A stretch of 64,000 nt of DNA. Source: AP-15 sp963733945. Lineage in GTDB: Bacteria; Pseudomonadota; Alphaproteobacteria; ATCC43930; CGMCC-115725. The stretch lies in the NCBI GenBank assembly GCA_963733945.1, contig CAVTFD010000022.1, positions 1 to 64,000 of the forward strand, in the 5' to 3' direction. Shown in pieces: positions 26,377-34,967 of this stretch; position 1 is the first letter of the stretch; every line of letters begins with the position of its first letter. The translations under genes and the position numbers were made by a program. A model generated the notes under the pieces. The model ran no database searches, was not told the origin of the DNA, and saw only the letters and a list, made by a program, of their open reading frames with translations.

Positions 26377-27770
26377 TGCCTCCCGAATACCGGCGCGCCT
26401 TCGACCTCGGCGTCCGCCTCGACCGCGCGCATGTGATACCGCTCGTGCACGGATTTGACAAAGACGTTGCAGATAAAGCCGACGATCAGCAGCCCCGCCA
26501 TGACATACATCGTGACATTGTATGCCTGGGCTTTAGCGACACCATGAGTAATATTGTATTCGCGGATGTAATTGACGAGCACCGGACCGAAGATCCCGGC
26601 CATCGACCATGCTGTCAGCAGCAGCCCGTGAATGGCGCCGACATAACGGGTGCCGAACATGTCGCGCAGATAGGCCGGTACGGTGGCGAACCCGCCACCA
26701 TACATGCTGAAGATGACAGCATAGCAAAACACGAAGAGGCCGACGCTGCCGATCGCGCCGGCATATGGAACCGTTGCGTAGAGCGCAGTCCCGAGAGCAA
26801 AGAACACGAAATAGGTGCTCTTGCGCCCGATATAGTCCGACGTTGATGACCAGATAAACCGTCCGCCCATGTTGAACAGGCTGAACAGCCCGACCAGCCC
26901 CGACGCGGCGACTGCGGTGATCCTGCCCTTGAACATTTCCTGGCTCATCGCCGAGGCCTGGCCCAGCACGCCGATCCCGGCGGTGACGTTGAGGCAGAGT
27001 ATCCACCAGATCGGCCAAAATTGCGGCGTTTTAAGTGCATCGTAAACGTAGACGTGCTGCCTCGTGACGAGCGGTTTGGGCTGGGCCGGCGCAATATAGC
27101 CGGCTGGCGCCCAGCCCGGCGTCGGAACCCGCACGATCGCAGCGCCGACCAGCATGAAACACATATAGATAAGCCCCATGACGATGAAGGTCTCGGCGAC
27201 CCCGATATGGGTCGGCGTCGAAAACTTGGCCATCAGCCATACCGAAAGCGGTGCGGCGATAAAGGCGGCCCCGCCGAACCCCATGATCGCCATCCCGGTC
27301 GCCATGCCTGGACGGTCGGGGAACCACTTGATCAGGGTCGATACCGGCGAGATGTAGCCGAGCCCGAGGCCGAAACCGCCGAGCACGCCATAGCCAAGAT
27401 AGATGATCCATAGATTATGGAGATAAACGCCAGCCGCCGAGACCAGAAATCCGCCGCCAAAGCATAAGGCAGCAGCGAACATCGCCTTGCGCGGGCCACC
27501 CTCTTCGACCCAACGGCCGAGGAGCGCCGCCGAGGTGCCGAGAACGAAGATCCCGAGACTGAAGATCCAGCCGAGTTCCGTCAGCTTCCAATCCCCTGGC
27601 GCCGATTGGCTGATGCCGATCAATTTGGTCATCGGCAGGTTGAACACGCTGAACGCATACGCTTGGCCGATGCACAAATGGACGCAAAGCGCCGCTGGCG
27701 GGATCAGCCACCGGCTGTAGCCGGGCGGGGCGACTATCCGCTCCTTGTCGAGAAACGAAAACACCGACAT
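26373..27770 (-). CDS. OFA-family MFS transporter (oxalate/formate antiporter type)
   Basis: A 465-residue protein of the OFA family in the major facilitator superfamily, with 12 predicted membrane helices. The family start is seen in YSRWLIPPAALCVHLCIGQAYAFSVFNLP; later GGFGLGLGYISPVSTLIKWFPDRPGMATGMAIMGFG and GRFIWSSTSDYIGRK are typical. The start at 27770 has a GGAGGGATCC site. Members exchange oxalate and formate or carry other monocarboxylates. The position near fdhD and mobA makes a formate-linked substrate attractive, but the substrate is inferred. The partner small subunit gene overlaps its stop. Confidence 0.88.
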   Translation of the reverse strand: MSVFSFLDKERIVAPPGYSRWLIPPAALCVHLCIGQAYAFSVFNLPMTKLIGISQSAPGDWKLTELGWIFSLGIFVLGTSAALLGRWVEEGGPRKAMFAAALCFGGGFLVSAAGVYLHNLWIIYLGYGVLGGFGLGLGYISPVSTLIKWFPDRPGMATGMAIMGFGGAAFIAAPLSVWLMAKFSTPTHIGVAETFIVMGLIYMCFMLVGAAIVRVPTPGWAPAGYIAPAQPKPLVTRQHVYVYDALKTPQFWPIWWILCLNVTAGIGVLGQASAMSQEMFKGRITAVAASGLVGLFSLFNMGGRFIWSSTSDYIGRKSTYFVFFALGTALYATVPYAGAIGSVGLFVFCYAVIFSMYGGGFATVPAYLRDMFGTRYVGAIHGLLLTAWSMAGIFGPVLVNYIREYNITHGVAKAQAYNVTMYVMAGLLIVGFICNVFVKSVHERYHMRAVEADAEVEGAPVFGRQ

Positions 27771-28343
27771 GGATCCCTCCCTGAATTCCGACCGCGGACA
27801 CGTCTTGAGGCGTCCGTCGGCCGGTCGGATCGTACGCACTCGCGCAGTCCAGCCTCTACGAATGCGTCGGACGCACCATTGTGACAATTTTATAGCAAAA
27901 CCGTACCAAATGGAACTTTATTTCTGATGCGGTCAGTTGGGACCACGGGGTTCTTCGGAGCCGCTGTCTTCTATTAGTCTTAAGGCTGAACTTTCTTGCT
28001 TTGATCGCTGCGCAGGGACGACGGATTTTTGGGTGAGGGCCGGCCAAGCGGCGTTTCGCAAGAAGAGGAGCAGCACCGGCTGGCCGGTGCGAGCCAAGGA
28101 CAGCGCGACGACATGCCCTGTTCCACGTTCGCAAAGATTGCCCGTCGGGCAGATCGGTTCGCAGCACGGCGAATGCATATACCGTGGAAAAATTCGATGA
28201 GGACTTTCGTTCGCCATGCCGTGGTTGACGACGGGCGGTCGAACAACCGTTGGGCCGATTGCTTGGGCAGCATGCTGCGCAGGATAGACCGGCGAGGTCA
28301 CCGGGCAGGTTGCAGCTGGGCGAGGGGCGTGGCAGCATTAACC
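27771..28343. other. Intergenic region between OFA transporter and chpT
   Basis: About 570 bases that must contain the divergent promoters of the transporter and of chpT. Several frames remain open on both strands, but none has a ribosome site or a protein-like composition that I trust. A perfect hairpin GCACCGGC-TG-GCCGGTGC lies at 28073-28090. Nothing else is evident. Confidence 0.4.
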
Positions 28344-28967
28344 ATGGCAGTCACGCTTGACCTGCGACTACTGGCGTTGCTGACGGCGCGGCTGTGCCAT
28401 GAATTGAGCGCCCCGATCGGCGCGGTCGGCAATGGGGTCGAGCTGCTCGGCGAGGACGACCCCGATTTTGTGCGCGACGCGGTGACCTTGGTCCAGGACA
28501 ACGCGCGCCGGGCCGCCAATCGGCTGCGATTTTATCGGTTCTGTTATGGTTTCGGCGGCGACGCCGGGTCCGCCGGACCGGCGCCGGGCGAATTGGCCGC
28601 CGAGCTTTTCGCGGGGACGCGGATCTTCTGCGATTACACCGAGCGCGTCCGCGCCCTGCCGCTCGATCGGCAGAAGCTCGGTTGCAACCTGCTTTTGGTT
28701 GGGGCCGAGGCGCTGGTCCGCGGCGGGCTGCTCGTGCTGGACACCGCACTCACCGGCCTGCAGCTCGAGGTGACCGGCGAATCCGCTTCGCTCGCTCCCG
28801 AGCAAGCCGCGGCGCTACGGCTCGAAACCCCGCTGGGGGCAGTCACCTCGCGCACCGTGCAGGCCTATTTCTCGGGCCTTCTCGCGCGAGCTGACGGTTC
28901 GCGCTTGGCCGGCGCCGCGCCAGCTTCCGGCCGCTTTCGGCTCTATTCGATCGAGCCGGCCGCCTGA
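28344..28967 (+). CDS. chpT: Histidine phosphotransferase ChpT
   Basis: A 207-residue ChpT protein, the relay between the hybrid kinase CckA and the regulators CtrA and CpdR in alphaproteobacteria. The phosphorylated histidine is H19 in LTARLCHELSAPIGAVGNGVELL. The C-terminal half resembles a degenerate kinase ATPase domain (QAYFSGLLARADG near the end), as is known for ChpT. The frame continues upstream without stops, but the ATG at 28344 aligns with the family start. The gene is convergent with ctrA, only 68 bases away, so the relay protein and its target are side by side. Confidence 0.88.
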   Translation: MAVTLDLRLLALLTARLCHELSAPIGAVGNGVELLGEDDPDFVRDAVTLVQDNARRAANRLRFYRFCYGFGGDAGSAGPAPGELAAELFAGTRIFCDYTERVRALPLDRQKLGCNLLLVGAEALVRGGLLVLDTALTGLQLEVTGESASLAPEQAAALRLETPLGAVTSRTVQAYFSGLLARADGSRLAGAAPASGRFRLYSIEPAA

Positions 28968-29035
28968 GTGTCTGACCGGAATGTAACCTACGCCGAAAGT
29001 CTCTGGCGGCGGGGCGTCGTTCTATTTGGGTCGGC

Positions 29036-29785
29036 CTAAACCACGGCCGTGTCGTGGCGCGTCGTGTGGTTGTCTCCCGGAATCACTGCGGTGGCAGCCC
29101 CCAGCGGCTCGGGCGCATCGCGCAGCACATAGCCCCGTCCCCACACCGTCTCGATATAGTGTTTTCCACCGGTGGCTTGAGCCAGCTTTTTGCGCAACTT
29201 GCAAACAAAGACGTCGATGATCTTGAGTTCCGGCTCGTCCATCCCGCCGTAAAGGTGATTGAGAAACATCTCCTTGGTCAGGGTGGTGCCCTTGCGCAGG
29301 CTGAGCAGCTCGAGGATGCCGTATTCCTTGCCGGTCAAATGCAGGGGGCGGTTGTCGACTTCGACAACCCGGGCATCGAGATTGACGACCAGCTTGCCGG
29401 TGCGGATGACCAACTCGGCATGACCCTTGGAGCGCCGGACGATGGCATGGATGCGCGCCACCAGCTCGCGGCGGTCGAACGGCTTGGTCAAGAAATCGTC
29501 GGCGCCGAAGCCCAGGCCCTTGAGCTTGTGATCGAGCTCGGCCAGGCCGGAGAGGATCAGGATCGGCGTGTGCACCCGTGCCGCGCGCAACCGCCGCAGC
29601 ACCTCGTAGCCGTCGATGTCGGGGAGCATCAGATCGAGGAGGATGATGTCGTAGTCGTAGAGCTTGCCGATCTCCAGCCCGTCCTCACCGAGATCGGTCG
29701 TGTCGCAGATAAAATTTTCCTTTCTCAGCATCATCTTGATGCTGGCGGACGTGGCTGAATCGTCCTCGACGAGAAGCACGCGCAT
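29036..29785 (-). CDS. ctrA: Cell cycle response regulator CtrA
   Basis: A 249-residue OmpR-type response regulator that is unmistakably CtrA: MRVLLVEDDSATSASIKMML, phospho-acceptor D51 in IILLDLMLPDIDGYEVL, GLGFGADDFLTKPFDRREL, and the near-invariant DNA-binding part KEYGILELLSLRKGTTLTKEMFLNHLYGGMDEPELKIIDVF in pieces. The start at 29785 has a GGAGG site; an earlier GTG/ATG at 29812 is less likely. CtrA controls the cell cycle, motility and division genes in this class. TTAA-type CtrA boxes lie 50-75 bases upstream of the ATG, so autoregulation is probable. Confidence 0.96.
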   Translation of the reverse strand: MRVLLVEDDSATSASIKMMLRKENFICDTTDLGEDGLEIGKLYDYDIILLDLMLPDIDGYEVLRRLRAARVHTPILILSGLAELDHKLKGLGFGADDFLTKPFDRRELVARIHAIVRRSKGHAELVIRTGKLVVNLDARVVEVDNRPLHLTGKEYGILELLSLRKGTTLTKEMFLNHLYGGMDEPELKIIDVFVCKLRKKLAQATGGKHYIETVWGRGYVLRDAPEPLGAATAVIPGDNHTTRHDTAVV

Positions 29786-29833
29786 AGGAGCCTCCGGGGA
29801 TCTGGCCGACAACTTTTGTCAGCGAGGGTGTGG

Positions 29834-29858
29834 TTAACCTTGACCTAAGGTAGTTAAC
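29834..29858. promoter_or_regulatory. CtrA boxes upstream of ctrA
   Basis: TTAACCTTGACCTAA (29834-29848) fits the CtrA consensus TTAA-N7-TTAA with one mismatch in the second half-site. TTAAC at 29854-29858 is a further half-site. They stand about 50 to 75 bases before the ctrA start, where autoregulatory sites are known in other alphaproteobacteria. Confidence 0.55.
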
Positions 29859-30214
29859 ATAACGTTACCCTAGAGTCGACACCATAGTTATTCACCATGA
29901 CGATTGTAGGGCAACGGCTGTCGCTGTCGCCCATCGGGGGATAGTTAGTCACCCGCTCGAAACCCTGCCATGCCGAGGTTTGCGCCGGTACTTTGCGGGA
30001 TTGTTCCGCAGCGGCTTCCGCGCATATCCCCATCGAGATGGCGACCGCTCCAGCGGCGGACCGATGCCTCGGCAACAGCCGGTGTTGTGTCAGCAAGTTC
30101 CCAAATTGTTTCTCCACCGGCAAAGTTGCCTCTCGCTCCCAGGGCATCGCCGACCCCTATCCGCACTTGATCTCCGATATCAGCGCCGTCGTTAACGAAT
30201 GAGCGTGGAAGCGC

Positions 30215-30234
30215 AGTGTGAACTGCTTCACACT
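30215..30234. promoter_or_regulatory. CRP-type operator upstream of CoA-transferase
   Basis: AGTGTGAACTGCTTCACACT is a perfect 20-base palindrome with eight-base arms, containing TGTGA-N6-TCACA at 30217-30232. It lies about 195 bases before the CoA-transferase ATG and some 430 bases from the ctrA start. It shares TGTGAA-N4-TTCACA with the site at 21797. Confidence 0.6.
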
Positions 30235-30429
30235 GGGCCAAAAATTAACACAGAGGAGGCTGACCTCGCCCATGCGCCAAAGGCGGAGGCCGCCGCTCGA
30301 CGTGCCAAGCGGTTGCCAGCAGAGCAGGGTCTTCCTGCGGCGCCGCTCCGCTTCGCGCGGCTGTCCTTTGTTTCCCGTCTCCACGAGGCTAAGCTCGACG
30401 GCAGCAAGCAGCGGAACAGGTCCCGCCCG

Positions 30430-31665
30430 ATGCGCGTGCCGGAGAGGTCCTTTGAGCCCGAGGCGACGTGTCCACTCGACGGCGTGCGTGTCGTAGATCT
30501 GTCGCGGCTCGTTTCCGGCAATATGGTCAGTCTCCAACTCGCCGATTTCGGCGCGGAGGTGATCAAGATCGAGGATCCGAAGCGCGGCGACCCGTTGCGC
30601 GCCTGGCAGACCAACGGAATCAGCGTCCACTGGAAGGTCTATTCGCGCAACAAGAAGAGCGTGGCGCTGAACCTCAGGGATGCGCGCGGCGGCGAATTGT
30701 TGGCCGATCTGATCGCCGGCGCACAGGTGCTGATCGAGAATTTTCGGCCGGGAACGCTCGAGGCGATGGGGCTCGGCCCCGATCTCCTGCACCAGCGCAA
30801 CCCCGGCCTGATCATATTGCGGGTCTCCGGGTGGGGACAGGACGGCCCGTACCGCGACCGCCCCGGTTTCGGCACCTTGGTCGAGAGCATGTCGGGCTAC
30901 GCCGCGCGCACCGGCTTCGCCGATCGCGAGCCGGCCTTGCCGCCGACCGCCCTCGCCGACATGGTCGCCGGGCTCTACGGCGCGATGGCGGTGCTGGTGG
31001 CATTGCGCGACATCGAGGTGAAGGCCGGTAACGGCCAAGTCATTGACCTGCCATTGCTCGATCCGCTGTTTTCGTTCATCGCCACCGAGGCGGCGATCTA
31101 TCGGCTCACCGGCGAGGTCCGCGAGCGTACCGGCAGCCGCTCCGAGACAACCTCGCCGCGCAACGTGTTCCGAACCAAGGACGGTCGATATATCGGCATT
31201 TCCGCGTCGATTCAGACGATGGCCGAGCGCCTGTTCTGCGCGATCGGCCGCGAAGACATGATCACCGACCCACGCTTCCGCACCAATACCGAACGGGTAA
31301 AGAACACCGAGGCTTGCGAGGCGCCGATCGTCGCCTTTATCGCGGCGCGTACTCTGGCGGAGAACATGGAAGTCTTCGAGCGCGCCGAAGTCACGGCGGC
31401 GCCGGTCTACGATATCGACCAGTTCATGGCCGACCCGCATGTGATCGAGCGAGGAATCCTGGTCGATCTTCCCGACGATGATCTGGGACGTCTGCCGATG
31501 CACAACATCGTTCCGCGCCTGTCCGACACCCCCGGAAGGCTGCGTCGCGCGGCCCCGTTATTGGGCCAGCACACCGCCGAAATCCTCGGCGAGCTTGGTC
31601 TCGACCGCGCTGCGCTCGACCGGCTGGCGGGTGACGGCGTGATCTTTCTAGGAGGCGCGCGGTGA
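30430..31665 (+). CDS. CaiB/BaiF family III CoA-transferase
   Basis: A 411-residue family III CoA-transferase, started at ATG 30430 where homology begins; the open frame extends farther upstream but across an operator. Motifs are LDGVRVVDLSRLVSGNMVSLQLADFGAEVIKIEDP (in part), YSRNKKSVALNLRD, ADMVAGLYGAMAVLVAL and the active-site region around PALADM-type ALPPTALADM with the aspartate that carries the acyl group. Members move CoA between organic acids. The downstream gene, overlapped by four bases, is a citrate-lyase-beta-like CoA-ester lyase, so together they may activate and cleave a hydroxy-dicarboxylic acid such as malate or citramalate. Confidence 0.9.
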   Translation: MRVPERSFEPEATCPLDGVRVVDLSRLVSGNMVSLQLADFGAEVIKIEDPKRGDPLRAWQTNGISVHWKVYSRNKKSVALNLRDARGGELLADLIAGAQVLIENFRPGTLEAMGLGPDLLHQRNPGLIILRVSGWGQDGPYRDRPGFGTLVESMSGYAARTGFADREPALPPTALADMVAGLYGAMAVLVALRDIEVKAGNGQVIDLPLLDPLFSFIATEAAIYRLTGEVRERTGSRSETTSPRNVFRTKDGRYIGISASIQTMAERLFCAIGREDMITDPRFRTNTERVKNTEACEAPIVAFIAARTLAENMEVFERAEVTAAPVYDIDQFMADPHVIERGILVDLPDDDLGRLPMHNIVPRLSDTPGRLRRAAPLLGQHTAEILGELGLDRAALDRLAGDGVIFLGGAR

Positions 31666-32573
31666 CCGGCGCGCTGCCGGTTTGGCGCTCGCTGCTGTTC
31701 GTGCCGGTAACGCAACGCCGCTTTGTCGACGGCGCGGCGCGGCGCGGCGCCGATGCGATCATTCTCGATCTAGAGGACAGTGTCGCCGCCTCGGAAAAGG
31801 AGCGGGCGAGGGGGCTGGTGCCGGAGGCAGCGGCGATCGTGTCGCGCGGCGGCGCCGATGTCGTCGTGCGCATCAACCGGCCGTTGCGCATGGCGGTGCG
31901 CGACATCGAGGCCGCGATCGGCCCGGGTGTACTGGCGCTGGCTTTGCCGAAGGCCGACAGCGCCGAGCATGTCCGCCTGCTTGCCGAGGTCGTCGACGAG
32001 GTCGAAGCCGAACAGGGCATCGAGCCAGGCAAGACACGGCTGATCGCAATGGTCGAGACCGCAGCGGCGTTCTTTAATCTCGCCGAAATCGCCCGCGCCC
32101 ATCAGCGGCTCTGTGCCCTCACGCTCGGCGCCGAGGATTTTGCCACCTCGGCCGGCATCTTGCCCGAGGCCGAAGCGCTCTCAATGCCGAAGCAGATGGC
32201 GGTGTTCGCCGCCCGCGCCGCCGGTATCATGCCGTTGGGCTTCATCGGCTCCATCGCCGAGTTCCACGATCTCGACGGTTTCCGGCAGACGATCCGCCGC
32301 TCGCGCCGTTTTGGCTTCATCGGCGCCTCGGTCATCCATCCGAGCCAGGTGCCGATCTTAAACGAGGAGTTCCGGCCGAGCGCCGCGGAGGTCGAACACG
32401 CACGCCGGGTGCTGGCCGCCTATGACAAGGCGCTGGCCGAAGGGGTGGGCGCGGTCACTGCCGACGGCAGGATGATCGACGTGCCGGTGGTCGAGCGGGC
32501 CCGGCTGTTGGTCGAGCGCGAGGCCGCCATCGCCGCCCGCGAGGCACGAATGCGAAGTCTCGCAGGAGGATGA
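31662..32573 (+). CDS. HpcH/HpaI (CitE-like) CoA-ester lyase
   Basis: A 303-residue lyase of the citrate lyase beta/malyl-CoA lyase family, a TIM barrel that cleaves hydroxyacyl-CoA esters by a retro-Claisen reaction. The pattern RSLLFVPVTQRRFVDGAARRGADAIILDLEDSV (in part), arginine in VVRINRP, VETAAAFFNLAEIA with the metal-binding glutamate, LGAEDFATSAG with the aspartate, and GFIGASVIHPSQVPILNE are all present. It starts inside the stop of the CoA-transferase (GTGA) and ends inside the start of DUF2155. Substrate by inference from the pair: a malyl-, citramalyl- or related CoA ester. Confidence 0.9.
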   Translation: MTGALPVWRSLLFVPVTQRRFVDGAARRGADAIILDLEDSVAASEKERARGLVPEAAAIVSRGGADVVVRINRPLRMAVRDIEAAIGPGVLALALPKADSAEHVRLLAEVVDEVEAEQGIEPGKTRLIAMVETAAAFFNLAEIARAHQRLCALTLGAEDFATSAGILPEAEALSMPKQMAVFAARAAGIMPLGFIGSIAEFHDLDGFRQTIRRSRRFGFIGASVIHPSQVPILNEEFRPSAAEVEHARRVLAAYDKALAEGVGAVTADGRMIDVPVVERARLLVEREAAIAAREARMRSLAGG

Positions 32574-33025
32574 AGCTGCGTAATTTCCTCATCCCGGCCG
32601 GGGGCACGCTGGCTGCGGCCGCCGTGGCGGTATTGGTGCTCACCATTGCCGCGTTCGCGGCCTCGGATATGATTTCCGAGCCGACGGCGGTATTGCAGGG
32701 GCTCGACAAGATCACCGCCCGCGTCTCGGAGATCGAGGCGCCGGTCGGCAAGACGGTGACTTTTGGCGGCTTGGCGATCACGGTGCGCGACTGCGAGAAA
32801 AATTCGCCCGAGGACCAGCCGGAAAGTGCTGCGTTTCTGCAGATCGACGAAGTCCGTCCGGGTGAAGAGAACATTCGGCGATTCAGCGGATGGATGTTTG
32901 CCCAGAGCCCGGCGCTGTCGTCGCTCGAGAACCCAGTCTACGACGTGATCTTGCTCGACTGCAAGGGAGGCAAGGGATCTCCGCCCGAATCTTCGGGGAG
33001 TGACACCGGAAAAGAGGCGCGGTAG
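32570..33025 (+). CDS. DUF2155-family protein
   Basis: A 151-residue exported DUF2155 protein with an N-terminal membrane anchor or signal (GGTLAAAAVAVLVLTIAAFA) and the family core LQGLDKITARVSEIEAPVGKTVTFGGLAITVRDC (in pieces), then EEAFLQ-like AAFLQIDEV, FSGWMFAQSPALSSLENPVYDVILLDC. The two cysteines (RDCEKN, LDCKGG) are conserved in the family. The function is unknown. Its last 88 bases overlap the aat gene tail to tail. It starts in the stop of the lyase gene, though in many alphaproteobacteria it goes with aat and accBC. Confidence 0.9.
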   Translation: MKLRNFLIPAGGTLAAAAVAVLVLTIAAFAASDMISEPTAVLQGLDKITARVSEIEAPVGKTVTFGGLAITVRDCEKNSPEDQPESAAFLQIDEVRPGEENIRRFSGWMFAQSPALSSLENPVYDVILLDCKGGKGSPPESSGSDTGKEAR

Positions 33026-33597
33026 GCGAGCGCCGCAGCCAGCAGCCGGTGGTATCGGGCGCGCGAGATCTCAATTCCGCCGAACCGCGCCAGATGCGGG
33101 GTCAGGAATTGGGTGTCGAGCAGGCGGTAGCCGCCGAGACGCAGCCGCGCTACCAGATGGACGAGGGCGACTTTGCTCGCGTCGGTCTCGCGACTGAACA
33201 TGCTTTCGCCGAAGAAAGCCGCGCCGATCGAGACCCCGTACAGTCCACCCACCAGAGCGCCGCCGCGCCGGCATTCGACACTGTGCGCCGCCCCGCGCGC
33301 GAAGAGGGCCTGATAGAGCCGCACGATCTCGTCGTTGATCCAGGTGTTTGGACGCTTCTCGCTCGCTTCGGCGCAGCAGCGGATGACCGCGGCGAAGGCG
33401 CTGTCGCAGCTGATCTCAAACCGGCCTTGCCGCAGCAAGCGGCGCAGCCGGTGCGAGACATGAAAAGCATCAAGCGGAAGGATGCCGCGATGGTGCGGAT
33501 CGACCCAGAACAGCTCGGGGTCGTCGGCCGCTTCGGCCATCGGAAAGACGCCGGCGGCATAGGCGGCGAGCAGGATCTCGGGCGTCAGCCGGATCAC
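32938..33597 (-). CDS. aat: Leucyl/phenylalanyl-tRNA-protein transferase
   Basis: A 219-residue Aat that adds Leu or Phe to N-terminal Lys/Arg of proteins, marking them for ClpAP. The family core is present: LLAAYAAGVFPMAEA, FWVDPHHRGILPLDAFHV, RFEISCDSAFAAVIRCCAE, TWINDEIVRLYQALF, AHSVECRRGGALVGGLYGVSIGAAFFGESMFS, LLDTQFLTPHLARFG. The last 29 codons overlap the convergent DUF2155 gene. It ends the aroQ-accB-accC-aat row; the gap to accC is 13 bases. Confidence 0.94.
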   Translation of the reverse strand: MIRLTPEILLAAYAAGVFPMAEAADDPELFWVDPHHRGILPLDAFHVSHRLRRLLRQGRFEISCDSAFAAVIRCCAEASEKRPNTWINDEIVRLYQALFARGAAHSVECRRGGALVGGLYGVSIGAAFFGESMFSRETDASKVALVHLVARLRLGGYRLLDTQFLTPHLARFGGIEISRARYHRLLAAALAYRASFPVSLPEDSGGDPLPPLQSSKITS

Positions 33598-33610
33598 GAT
33601 GCGGCTCGGT

Positions 33611-34954
33611 TCATGGCGCCCGCCCGAGGAAGCGCTCGAGCCAGTGGATATCGTAGTCGCCGTTGATGAAATCGCCGGCGTCGACCAGGCGCTGATGCAG
33701 CGGGATCGTCGTCTCGATGCCGCCGATCACATATTCCTCGAGCGCCCGGCGCAACCGCATCAGACATTCGTTGCGAGTCTTGCCGTGGATGATCAGCTTG
33801 GAGATCAAGCTGTCGTAGTAGGGCGGCACCTCGTACCCCTGGTAAAGCGCGCTGTCGACGCGCACACCGAGCCCGCCCGGGGCGTGATAATCGGTCACTC
33901 GGCCGGGCGATGGACGAAAAGTTTCGGGGTTTTCGGCGTTGATGCGGCACTCGATCGCATGACCGGAGAGGCGGATTTCAGCCTGACGGTAGCCGAGCGG
34001 GGCGCCGGCGGCGATGCGCAGTTGCTCGCGCACGATGTCGATGCCGCTGACCATCTCGCTGATCGGATGCTCGACCTGCAGCCGGGTATTCATCTCGATA
34101 AAGAAGAATTCGCCGTCCTGGCACAGGAATTCGAGGGTGCCGACGCTGCGGTAGCCGATGTTGCGCAACGCGGCGAGGGCGAGGGCGCCGAGCCGGTCGC
34201 GCTCGCTCGGGTTGAGCGCCGGGGACGGGGTTTCCTCGAGCACCTTCTGATGCGTCCGCTGCAAGGAGCAGTCGCGCTCGCCGAGGTGAACGACCCCGCC
34301 CTGGCCATCACCCAGAATTTGGATCTCGATGTGCCGCGGCCGCTCGAGCCAGCGTTCCAGATAGACCTCGCCTCGACCAAAAAACAACACCGCCTCGTGC
34401 TGCGCCGCCGGCAGCATGCGCAATAGTTCGGCGCGGTCGCGGGCGATTTTCATGCCGCGTCCGCCGCCGCCCGCCGCCGCTTTGATCAGCACCGGATAGC
34501 CGATCGCGTCGGCTGCGTCCGTGGCCGCGGACGGATCGCGCACGACGCCCGCGGAACCCGGCACCGTCGGGATGCCGAGCCGAGCCGCCGCCGTCTTTGC
34601 CGCCACCTTGTCGCCCATCAGCCGAATGTGTTCTGGCGCGGGGCCGATGAAAGTGAACCCGTGCTCTTCGACGGCCGCAGCGAAATTGGCATCCTCGGCG
34701 AGAAATCCGAGCCCGGGATGGATCGCGTCGGCGCCGGTGATCTCCGCCGCGGAAAGGATCGCGGCCACGTTCATATAGCTGTCGCGCGCGGCCGGCGGCC
34801 CGATGCAGACGCTCTCGTCGGCAAGCCGCACATTCATCGCCCGCGCGTCGGCGGTCGAGTGCACGGCGACCGTCTTGATCCCCATCTCGCGGCAGGCGCG
34901 GTGGATCCTCAGCGCGATCTCGCCGCGATTGGCGATCAGCACCTTCTCGAACAT
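33611..34954 (-). CDS. accC: Acetyl-CoA carboxylase biotin carboxylase subunit
   Basis: A 447-residue biotin carboxylase. The start FEKVLIANRGEIALRIHRAC, the ATP-grasp glycine loop AAAGGGGRGMKIARD, HLGERDCSLQRTHQKVLEE and the active-site FFIEMNTRLQVEHPISEMVSGIDIV (in part) are all standard. It carboxylates biotin on AccB with bicarbonate and ATP as the first step of fatty acid synthesis. It sits 13 bases behind accB. The carboxyltransferase subunits are not in the window. Confidence 0.97.
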   Translation of the reverse strand: MFEKVLIANRGEIALRIHRACREMGIKTVAVHSTADARAMNVRLADESVCIGPPAARDSYMNVAAILSAAEITGADAIHPGLGFLAEDANFAAAVEEHGFTFIGPAPEHIRLMGDKVAAKTAAARLGIPTVPGSAGVVRDPSAATDAADAIGYPVLIKAAAGGGGRGMKIARDRAELLRMLPAAQHEAVLFFGRGEVYLERWLERPRHIEIQILGDGQGGVVHLGERDCSLQRTHQKVLEETPSPALNPSERDRLGALALAALRNIGYRSVGTLEFLCQDGEFFFIEMNTRLQVEHPISEMVSGIDIVREQLRIAAGAPLGYRQAEIRLSGHAIECRINAENPETFRPSPGRVTDYHAPGGLGVRVDSALYQGYEVPPYYDSLISKLIIHGKTRNECLMRLRRALEEYVIGGIETTIPLHQRLVDAGDFINGDYDIHWLERFLGRAP

Positions 34955-34967
34955 CGCCCCAGAATGA

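Larger units (their letters stand above)
29786..30429. other. Intergenic region between ctrA and CoA-transferase
   Basis: About 640 bases between two divergent genes. Besides the CtrA boxes and the CRP-type operator listed separately, I see several TTAAC half-sites and no convincing gene. Open frames on the minus strand here lack good starts and protein-like composition. Confidence 0.5.

Noticed and set aside
28073..28090. Perfect hairpin GCACCGGC-TG-GCCGGTGC as regulatory element
   Set aside because: A single GC-rich palindrome far from either gene start with no T-run or repeat partner; not enough to call a site.
29854..30241. Two minus-strand frames of about 97 codons upstream of ctrA
   Set aside because: They overlap each other and the CtrA-box and operator region, have mixed composition and no homologous pattern.
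30157..31503. 448-codon minus-strand frame opposite the CoA-transferase
   Set aside because: The plus strand encodes a full family III CoA-transferase with all motifs; the antisense product has no recognisable domain.
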